A stretch of DNA of 8,655 nt, taken from contig JAUWJN010000084.1 of assembly GCA_030607655.1 (NCBI GenBank), positions 1 through 8,655 of the forward strand, written 5' to 3'. The notes beneath the pieces are model-generated. The model had not been told where the DNA came from. It searched no databases and saw only the letters and a list, made by a program, of their open reading frames with translations. Within the stretch, counting starts at the first letter, position 1. Every line of letters begins with the position of its first letter. This DNA is from a bacterium (GTDB lineage: Bacteria > Armatimonadota > Zipacnadia > Zipacnadales > Zipacnadaceae). The position numbers were made by a program, and so were the translations under genes. Of the stretch, positions 1 to 5,232 are shown piece after piece.

Positions 1-137
1 ACACCATAGCAGTGAAAGTTTATAACCGCTACGCGATGGGCGGGATCTATTTGCCGGTCTATCTAGTGGCTGCTGACCGAACACTGTATAAAGCCCTGGT
101 TACAAGCTTGGTGAAGCCTGAGATGTATGGGCGATAA
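1..137 (+). CDS. C-terminal fragment, probable sugar-binding beta-sandwich protein (partial)
   Basis: A reading frame with codons starting at position 3 is open from the window edge to TAA at 135-137 and gives 44 residues; the start lies outside the window. The fragment begins TIAVKVYNRYAMGGIYLPVY and ends KPEMYGR. The pattern 'IAV-VY---GGI--PV-L' resembles the end of galactose-binding-like beta-sandwich domains found in glycoside hydrolase family 2 and sialate O-acetylesterase-type proteins, where the similar 'lAVRVYD-gGgGGIw-PV' is common. That family link is recognition from memory on a short fragment, so it is tentative. No catalytic residues are visible. The gene runs towards the minus-strand phosphoesterase gene, with a stem-loop between them. 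Confidence 0.5.
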   Translation, partial: TIAVKVYNRYAMGGIYLPVYLVAADRTLYKALVTSLVKPEMYGR

Positions 138-143
138 ATGACA

Positions 144-168
144 AGAGGCCAGAGTGAATCCGGCCTCT
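144..168. terminator. Stem-loop between convergent genes, possible bidirectional terminator
   Basis: Perfect 7-bp arms AGAGGCC (144-150) and GGCCTCT (162-168) enclose an 11-nt loop. The stem starts 6 nt after the stop codon of the plus-strand fragment and lies 32 nt beyond the stop of the minus-strand gene. Downstream on the plus strand is the moderately T-rich CGGTTTATGTTT, and on the minus strand TGTCATTTAT. Neither is a clean run of T, so intrinsic termination is likely but not certain. Confidence 0.5.
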
Positions 169-199
169 CGGTTTATGTTTGATCGGCCCTTGACGACGG

Positions 200-1099
200 T
201 CACTGCCCCGTCTCAATGACCTTTCCAGTCACGACATCCTCGCTCACGACGCTGCCCGTCTTGACTACGGCAAAGCGCACCTGGTCGCCTTTCACTGAGA
301 TATGCATGAAGTGATGGAATCCACCCGGACCCGGATTCACACTCGGCCCGCCGCCGCTGGTGATAAAACAGGGAATACCGTCAACCACATCCTTGCGGTA
401 GATATGGTGATGGCCAGCGAAGAGTGCCTTGACTGGGTACTGCGTCAGCAGCGGATGTATCTCGGCCAGCCAGTTGCTCTTGTCCACCCAGGTCGGCTTG
501 TGCACAAATATGAAGATGTGAGTAGCATCACTATGGGCCGCCAAGTCTTCTTTGAGCCAGCAAATCTGCGCCTGACCTAGGTAGGCAAGTCGGTAATCTA
601 TCCAATTGGCGGGCTCGTCAGTAGTCAGGCAGATAAAGTGAGAATTGCCGTAATCAAACGAGAAGGCCACCGGCCCCACCCGCTCTTTGAAGATGGCCTG
701 GGATTGCCAGTCCCATGTGTCGTGGTTCCCCGGTATCAGCATATAGGGTACTCGAGAGGTGGCGACGATCGCCAAGAATTCATCCCATTCTTTGTGAACC
801 GCGCGGGCATCGCTAGTGTATCCCATAAGTGCGTCTCCCACCTCAATGATAAAGGCCGGGTCTAGCAGATTCATCTCCTTGACATTCTGCGATAATACCT
901 CGGCCATCCCCTTCCCGTGAGAGTCGCCCAGGACACAAAAGGTAAAACGGTCGCCGGTAAAACCATCCTGTTGAATACGGGCCAATGCCTCCTCGCCCAG
1001 CGACGCGGCTTGTGCTGCCGACTCGCCGACCAGACCCATTGCTACCACAGCCACCCAGATACAGACCGTCAACAGTGTGTTCAAACGTATGCGGCTCAT
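200..1099 (-). CDS. Secreted calcineurin-like metallophosphoesterase
   Basis: The 299-residue product is a dinuclear-metal phosphoesterase. The family hydrolyses phosphomonoesters or phosphodiesters; the substrate here cannot be told from sequence. The metal-binding motifs are all present and in order: GDSH (58-61), GD (88-89), GNHD (124-127), the histidine of VHKP (200) and GHHH (229-232). The N-terminus MSRIRLNT followed by a hydrophobic stretch to about residue 25 and an Ala-rich AAQAAS looks like a cleavable signal peptide, so the enzyme probably acts outside the cytoplasmic membrane. The frame is open 19 codons further upstream, but the ATG at 1099 is chosen because a near-perfect Shine-Dalgarno (AGGAGGAGGT) lies 6 nt before it and because the signal peptide begins there. 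It follows the CoA-ligase-like gene on the same strand after 77 nt, so the two may share a transcript. The GDSH/GNHD/GHHH layout is closer to Icc/CpdA-type single-domain phosphoesterases than to UshA-type 5'-nucleotidases. Confidence 0.88.
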   Translation of the reverse strand: MSRIRLNTLLTVCIWVAVVAMGLVGESAAQAASLGEEALARIQQDGFTGDRFTFCVLGDSHGKGMAEVLSQNVKEMNLLDPAFIIEVGDALMGYTSDARAVHKEWDEFLAIVATSRVPYMLIPGNHDTWDWQSQAIFKERVGPVAFSFDYGNSHFICLTTDEPANWIDYRLAYLGQAQICWLKEDLAAHSDATHIFIFVHKPTWVDKSNWLAEIHPLLTQYPVKALFAGHHHIYRKDVVDGIPCFITSGGGPSVNPGPGGFHHFMHISVKGDQVRFAVVKTGSVVSEDVVTGKVIETGQ

Positions 1100-1105
1100 A
1101 ATGTT

Positions 1106-1115
1106 ACCTCCTCCT
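1106..1115 (-). promoter_or_regulatory. Strong ribosome binding site fixing the phosphoesterase start
   Basis: On the minus strand this reads AGGAGGAGGT, with 6 nt to the ATG at 1097-1099. It is the strongest Shine-Dalgarno match seen in the window and argues against the longer upstream start at 1156. Confidence 0.8.
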
Positions 1116-1176
1116 AAAGGCTGTTTTGATGGGCATTTCTCCTTCATATTGGTCATTGTACTGCCTGGCCCCCGGA

Positions 1177-2493
1177 CTACCGCCGGCGGTTATCCTGGAC
1201 CCGCTCGGCTTTGCCGTCGGTGGCAGGCAGAGAGTGGGGCTCGACCAATTTGACTTCGGGTCGGAAAAGCAATTCTTCCGCCAGTCGCTTGCGAATCTGT
1301 TGGCGCAGCCCTTCCAATTGGCGGACATCGTCAGGGGGGTAACTATCGCTAAGCTCTATACTGACGGTCATCTCGTCCATTTCATCCACAGTATCCAGGT
1401 TAATCAGGTAGTTAGAGCCGACCTCGGGTGTGTCCATCAGTATGCGTTCAATTTGCATCGGGTAGACATTGGTTCCCCGAATAATGAGCATATCGTCTAT
1501 GCGGCCTAAGATAGGCGCGATTCGACGATGTTGGTCACCGCACGGGCACTGGGCGGGCAATATGCGGGTAATGTCACGAGTCCGGTAGCGCAGTAGCGGC
1601 ATAGCCTCGCGGGTGAGGGTAGTTAACACTAACTCGCCTTCCTCGCCGTCAGGCAGAGGCTCCCGGGTATCGGGATCAATTATTTCCGCCAGGTAGTGGT
1701 CCTCGCGCAGATGCAACCCTTCCTGGGCGGGACATTCCATCGCTACCCCGGGCCCGCACATCTCCGAGAGGCCATAACAATTGTAGGCTTTGATCCCCAG
1801 CGCCTCCTCTATCCGGGCTCGTGTCTGCGGCGTGTGGGGCTCAGCGCCCACCAACGCGATTCTCAGAGATAGGTCCTCTTGGGGGTGGAGGCCACGTTCC
1901 CCGCAGGAATGAGCTGTCCGCATCGCGTAGCTGGGCAGAATATGTATCACCGTAGTACCGAACTTCTGCATTATTTCAATCTGGCGCTGAGTATGGCCGG
2001 CGCCGGCAGGAATGGTCATACAACCTATGAGTTCAGCAGGATAGTGCAGCCCTAGCCCACCGGTGAACAGCCCATAACCCATCATATTCTGAAAGATGTC
2101 GTCACTGGTGACTCCCACCTGCAACATCCCCCGCGCCACGCATTCTGACCAGCGGCGGATATCACCAGCCGTATGGTAGACAGCAGTGGCCAGGCCTATA
2201 GTGCCCGATGAATAATGCATGCGCACCACCTGGCTTTTGGGCACGGCCAGAAACTCCCACGGCATTCCCGCCCGGAGGTCTTCTTTGGAGGTGAAAGGTA
2301 AATATTGAAGCGCCGCGCGCGTGGTTATCTTCTCCGGATTGATATTCGCTGAACCTAACCGGTCGGCATACCACGGCGCGTGTAAGGCCTGGGCGACCGC
2401 TTGCGGCAGCCGATAGTTCTGCAATGCCTCTATCTCGTCGCGCTTAAGCTCCTCAAATTGGTAAAATTCATATCGCTGGGAAATCTCTGACAC
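1177..2493 (-). CDS. Phenylacetate-CoA ligase-like adenylate-forming enzyme (PaaK family)
   Basis: This 438-residue protein has the usual PaaK length. PaaK enzymes activate an aryl or other carboxylic acid with ATP to an acyl-adenylate and pass it to CoA in the cytoplasm. Visible motifs, in order, are the phosphate-binding loop HYSSGTIGLAT (93-103), YGLSE (240-244), RYRTRD (302-307) with CPCG (316-319), the hinge-region GRIDDMLIIRGTNVYP (330-345) and a C-terminal GKAERV (427-432) that supplies the family's late lysine (Lys428). The loop differs from the usual SSGTTGKPT: the second Thr is Ile, the Lys is Leu and the Pro is Ala. The start is GTG at 2491-2493 with GGAGGT 8 nt upstream. No other phenylacetate-degradation gene is nearby, so the substrate is unknown; coenzyme F390 synthetase-like or other aryl-CoA ligase roles are alternatives. 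It is followed on the same strand by the secreted phosphoesterase. Confidence 0.87.
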   Translation of the reverse strand: MSEISQRYEFYQFEELKRDEIEALQNYRLPQAVAQALHAPWYADRLGSANINPEKITTRAALQYLPFTSKEDLRAGMPWEFLAVPKSQVVRMHYSSGTIGLATAVYHTAGDIRRWSECVARGMLQVGVTSDDIFQNMMGYGLFTGGLGLHYPAELIGCMTIPAGAGHTQRQIEIMQKFGTTVIHILPSYAMRTAHSCGERGLHPQEDLSLRIALVGAEPHTPQTRARIEEALGIKAYNCYGLSEMCGPGVAMECPAQEGLHLREDHYLAEIIDPDTREPLPDGEEGELVLTTLTREAMPLLRYRTRDITRILPAQCPCGDQHRRIAPILGRIDDMLIIRGTNVYPMQIERILMDTPEVGSNYLINLDTVDEMDEMTVSIELSDSYPPDDVRQLEGLRQQIRKRLAEELLFRPEVKLVEPHSLPATDGKAERVQDNRRR

Positions 2494-2501
2494 AATCTAT
2501 T

Positions 2502-2507
2502 ACCTCC
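2502..2507 (-). promoter_or_regulatory. Ribosome binding site for the GTG-started CoA-ligase-like gene
   Basis: The minus strand reads GGAGGT, 8 nt before the GTG at 2491-2493. No ATG in this frame has a comparable site, which supports GTG as the start. Confidence 0.7.
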
Positions 2508-2602
2508 GGAACTGTTCGCCTTCGTGCTAACTCATCTCCCTTCAGTTCGCGCTGCCGCCGCAGTTCTCCTTCCCGCTGTGTTGTTAAAGCAGACCATGTT
2601 GC

Positions 2603-2631
2603 TTGCTTTCGGTCGGGCTAAATGTTATGAT
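2603..2631 (+). promoter_or_regulatory. Candidate sigma-70-type promoter for prfB and downstream genes
   Basis: TTGCTT (2603-2608) and TATGAT (2626-2631) are separated by 17 nt. The -10 matches five of six consensus positions and the -35 three of six. Transcription would start near 2638 and give a leader of about 90 nt that contains the hairpin at 2663-2688. This is a consensus match only. Confidence 0.4.
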
Positions 2632-2662
2632 AATGTTGTTCAAGGTGTAGCGGATGGGATTA

Positions 2663-2688
2663 ACACTGAACTGTTAACCAGTCAGTGT
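2663..2688 (+). promoter_or_regulatory. Hairpin or operator-like inverted repeat in the prfB leader
   Basis: ACACTGA (2663-2669) pairs perfectly with TCAGTGT (2682-2688). After a bulged A at 2670 the stem continues with CTG (2671-2673) and CAG (2679-2681) around the loop TTAAC. No T-run follows on either strand, so it does not look like an intrinsic terminator. As DNA it could be an operator; as RNA it could be a leader hairpin about 40 nt before the prfB start codon. Confidence 0.45.
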
Positions 2689-2728
2689 GTCTAATACTAT
2701 GGTCTAGCTATATTGAAAGGAACGGTGC

Positions 2729-3842
2729 ATGTTACAGGAACTAAAGGCACAAATCGCCGAACTGGACGATACCCTTAAAGAAGTGGGGGATCGTCTTTGA
2801 CCTAACCTCGCGTCAGAAGGAGCTAGCTACACTAATTGCTTCCAGCGAGGAACCAGATTTTTGGGATAATTCTGACCGCGCCCAGCGGGTCATGCAGCAG
2901 CTCAGTGAGGCCCGCGAATTCGTGGAGCCCTGGGTGCAGTTGTCTGAGAAGCTGGAGGACCTGCGTACCCTGGCCGACTTGGGCCTGGAGGAGGAAGATG
3001 AGAGCGTAGCTGAGGAAATCGCTGGCGGCCTAGCTGAGGTGCGAGAGCAACTGCACAGTATAGAACTGTCGGCGGTACTGAGCGGTAAATACGATAACAA
3101 CTGTGCCATACTGACGATTACCGCGGGCGCCGGCGGAACGGAGGCCTGCGACTGGGCCGAGATGCTGCTGAGAATGTACCGATTATGGGCTGAGAAGCGG
3201 GGTTACAGTGTTAACGTGGTCTCATTTGTGGAGGGCGATGCGGCTGGATTTCGTCATGTTACATCGCAGGTGACAGGTCGGCAGGCCTACGGGCATCTAA
3301 AGGCCGAGCGGGGTGTCCACCGGCTGGTGCGACTCTCGCCCTTTGACAGTTCGAAGCGACGCCATACCAGCTTTGCCTCGGTGGATATAATTCCCGAGCT
3401 GGCTGATGACGAAGAGGTCCAGATAAACTCTGAGGACCTCAGAGTTGAGACTTTCCGTTCCGGCGGAGCCGGCGGGCAGCATGTAAACAAAACGGATTCG
3501 GCGGTCCGTATAACCCATCTACCCAGCGGCACAAGCGCCCAGTGTCAAAGTGATCGCTCGCAGCACGCCAACCGCCGCGGGGCACTACAGATTCTCAAGG
3601 CTCGGCTGGGCCAACTCCAACGCGAGAAGCGGTCCACCGAGCTTGATGACCTTCGTGGCGAGAAGCAGGATATAGCCTTTGCCAGTCAAATAAGGTCTTA
3701 TGTGATGCAACCTTACACGATGGTCAAAGACCATCGCACCGGGGTAGAACGATCACAGGTCGAGGAAGTGCTGGACGGAGAACTTGATGAATTCATTTAC
3801 GCTTATCTCCAGACCCTAGCCGGACAAGGCGGTGAAGAGTAA
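2729..3842 (+). CDS. prfB: Peptide chain release factor 2, with programmed +1 frameshift
   Basis: RF2 recognises UGA and UAA stop codons in the ribosomal A site and triggers release of the finished peptide. Translation starts at ATG 2729 (AAAGGA 7 nt upstream), reads 23 codons to CTT (2795-2797) and meets TGA (2798-2800). A +1 shift resumes at GAC (2799-2801) and continues to TAA at 3840-3842. The joined product is 370 residues, the usual RF2 length. In the full numbering the coiled-coil N-terminal domain contains EEPDFWD soon after the shift. The anticodon-mimicking tripeptide SPF is at 203-205 inside VRLSPFDSSKRRHTSF. The catalytic GGQ is at 248-250 inside RSGGAGGQHVNKTDSAVRITH. SPF rather than PxT identifies RF2 instead of RF1. 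The stop codon overlaps the next gene's ATG by one base (TAATG), suggesting translational coupling. The ATG at 2892 is internal and should not be used as the start, since it would remove conserved N-terminal residues. Confidence 0.97.
2785..2801 (+). promoter_or_regulatory. prfB programmed +1 frameshift signal (autoregulatory)
   Basis: The slippery CTT followed by an in-frame TGA and C (CTTTGAC, 2795-2801) is the hallmark of bacterial prfB. When RF2 is scarce the ribosome pauses at UGA and slips +1, so RF2 controls its own synthesis. A Shine-Dalgarno-like run GGGGG (2785-2789) lies upstream, but 5 nt separate it from CTT, while the E. coli site AGGGGGTATCTTTGAC has 3 nt. Confidence 0.93.
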
Positions 3843-4489
3843 TGAAAAAGATGTGGAGCGCTCTCCCAGTCATACTGCTTGCGGCGCTGATGTACGGTAG
3901 TGGCGACGGCTCGCCGGAGCTATCCACCGTCAAGGTGGACCAGCAAGAGACGAGTTTTGGTGACTTGACCGCCGACGCGTTATGTAAAGCGGCGAATGTC
4001 ACTATCAGCTTGGTGGCGGCGGTAACCTTCAAGCAAGGCAGTATCCCTGCCAGTGACCTCACGCCTGAGCAGATTACTAGTCTCTTGCAGGCTCCCGAGG
4101 AAACCTGGGCCGTATCCAAACTGACCGGTGCCCAGATCCGCGCGGCCCTGGAGCGCAGCCTAAGCCGCCTGCCCCTGCCCAACACTGCTTTCCTGCAGGT
4201 CTCAGGCCTTAAGGTGCGGTATAATCCCCAGGCCCCACGGGGCGCGCGCATTACCTCACTGACTATCACTAAGGGCACCAAAGGCCTGGTGAATGATGCC
4301 CAGCAGTATCAGGTGGCGATGCCCCTGGCCCTGGCCAAGGGCGGCTCGGGCTATTTCCAGATTTTTGATGAAGATAACATCGTCCGCCGGGGTACCCCGG
4401 GATTGGCCCAGGTTATAGTTGACTACCTCAGCACCCCACAAACCACAAAGTACACCGGTCAGGACCGCATCAAGGCCACCACTCCCTAA
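3842..4489 (+). CDS. Exported stand-alone 5'-nucleotidase C-terminal-like domain protein
   Basis: The 215-residue product matches, by eye, the C-terminal substrate-binding domain of UshA-type 5'-nucleotidases. TSFGDLTADAL (37-47) corresponds to the family's 'sNLGdLvaDA', FLQVSGLKVRY (117-127) to 'fLqvSGlrf-yd', and YQVAMPL then LAKGGSGY (164-171) to 'Y-VAt--fla-GGDGY'. The catalytic metallophosphatase domain normally fused in front is absent. The NGGGIR segment is replaced by VAAVTFKQGSIP (58-69) and GGDGY reads GGSGY, so nucleotide binding may be lost or changed. The N-terminus MKKMWSALPVILLAALMYGS has basic residues and a hydrophobic core like a signal peptide, though no clean cleavage motif is obvious. 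Its ATG overlaps the prfB stop by one base, and no separate ribosome binding site is needed beyond GGTGAAGAG just upstream. The function is unknown; catalysis on its own is unlikely. Confidence 0.78.
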   Translation: MKKMWSALPVILLAALMYGSGDGSPELSTVKVDQQETSFGDLTADALCKAANVTISLVAAVTFKQGSIPASDLTPEQITSLLQAPEETWAVSKLTGAQIRAALERSLSRLPLPNTAFLQVSGLKVRYNPQAPRGARITSLTITKGTKGLVNDAQQYQVAMPLALAKGGSGYFQIFDEDNIVRRGTPGLAQVIVDYLSTPQTTKYTGQDRIKATTP

Positions 4490-4569
4490 TAATTTCTACC
4501 CACAAGGGAATTGACTGCCCTCTGGCGAATTATACCCTCACTATGCTCATTGCTAAGTGGGGAACACCG

Positions 4570-5175
4570 ATGCGCGGCTTCACCCTCATCGAACTGCTGG
4601 TCGTAATCGCCCTAATAGCGATACTGGTGGGCATCTTGTTCCCGGTACTGGCCCGCACCCGCCGCCACAGCCAGAAAGTTGTGTGTATGTCCAATCTTAA
4701 ACAGATATACGGAGCGGCCAAGATGTACTGTGAAGATCACAATCGCCGTCTGGTGCCGGCGCGGGTCTGGACCCCCGGCGGTCCTACTTTAGGTATTACC
4801 TGGTGTGTGCTGCTGCAGCCATATATGAAGAATGAACAGATTCTGACTTGCCCCCTGGACGACAGGCCCCAGATGGCGAAGAACAGCACCGACCTGCCCC
4901 ATAGTTATGGCATAAACTACGGTCTGACCTTTACCACTGGCTTTGGCGCTGACCATTTGGCCCGGTCTATGTCCAGTATCAGTCGCACCAGCGACCTGAT
5001 ACTATTCTTTGATATGAAGTCGGAAGCCGAGGCGATGGGCTCTTCCTGGATAGCGCACCGCGTGAGCCGGGTGGACTTTCGCCACGCTGACCAGGCCAAC
5101 TTCGCCTTCCTGGACGGCCATGTCAAATCCTACCGGCCCGAGGGAGTGGATGACACCACAATGTGGAACCCTTAG
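4570..5175 (+). CDS. Pseudopilin-like protein with prepilin cleavage motif and H-X9-DG
   Basis: This 201-residue protein begins MRGFTLIELLVVIALIAILV, a class III (type IV pilin) signal. A prepilin peptidase would cut after Gly3 and methylate the new Phe, with Glu at mature position 5 and a hydrophobic helix that anchors and assembles the protein. The remainder, including MSNLKQIYGAAKMYCEDH and ILTCPLDD, ends with H172 and D182-G183 in RHADQANFAFLDGHVKSY, the H-X9-DG motif of secretion-type pseudopilins abundant in Armatimonadota, Planctomycetota and Verrucomicrobiota. Four cysteines outside the helix could form disulfides. The frame is open nine codons upstream to an ATG at 4543, but that start would put MLIAKWGTP before the cleavage motif. 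The ATG at 4570 gives the usual short leader, with only a weak GTGGGGA ahead of it. No other pilus or type II secretion gene is in the window, so the role (fibre subunit or surface protein) is unknown. Confidence 0.85.
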   Translation: MRGFTLIELLVVIALIAILVGILFPVLARTRRHSQKVVCMSNLKQIYGAAKMYCEDHNRRLVPARVWTPGGPTLGITWCVLLQPYMKNEQILTCPLDDRPQMAKNSTDLPHSYGINYGLTFTTGFGADHLARSMSSISRTSDLILFFDMKSEAEAMGSSWIAHRVSRVDFRHADQANFAFLDGHVKSYRPEGVDDTTMWNP

Positions 5176-5194
5176 TTAAGGAGAGGTCCTTAGC
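5175..5194 (+). promoter_or_regulatory. Hairpin containing an AAGGAG sequence between pseudopilin and peptidase genes
   Basis: GTTAAGGA (5175-5182) pairs with TCCTTAGC (5187-5194) as an 8-bp stem with one U-G wobble and loop GAGG. The 5' arm and loop contain AAGGAGAGG, the best Shine-Dalgarno-like sequence ahead of the peptidase frame. No T-run follows, so a terminator is unlikely. Confidence 0.4.
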
Positions 5195-5232
5195 AATTGT
5201 TTCACCATAGCTACGAAAGCAGGGAATGTGCA

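Noticed and set aside
302..580. Plus-strand frame opposite the metallophosphoesterase
   Set aside because: It is antisense to a gene with intact catalytic motifs, has no ribosome binding site and no recognisable protein features.
2509..2517. GAACTGTTC palindrome as a LexA (SOS) box
   Set aside because: The Gram-positive-type box needs GAAC and GTTC separated by four bases; here the half-sites are separated by one, and neither neighbour is an SOS gene.
2532..2597. Minus-strand 21-codon leader peptide ahead of the CoA-ligase-like gene
   Set aside because: It starts ATGGTCTGC but has no Shine-Dalgarno sequence, no runs of regulatory codons and no attenuator-like hairpin after it.
2892..3842. 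ATG at 2892 as the start of a 316-residue release factor
   Set aside because: Conserved RF2 N-terminal residues are encoded upstream and joined through the CTTTGAC frameshift site; the true start is 2729.
3793..4281. Minus-strand frame of 162 codons opposite prfB end and the nucleotidase-like gene
   Set aside because: Low-complexity, Arg/Leu/Ser-rich translation typical of an antisense shadow; the plus-strand genes explain the region.
4511..4536. TTGACT with TATACC as a promoter for the pseudopilin gene
   Set aside because: The -35-like box is good but the spacing to TATACC is only 14 nt and no better -10 lies at 16-18 nt.
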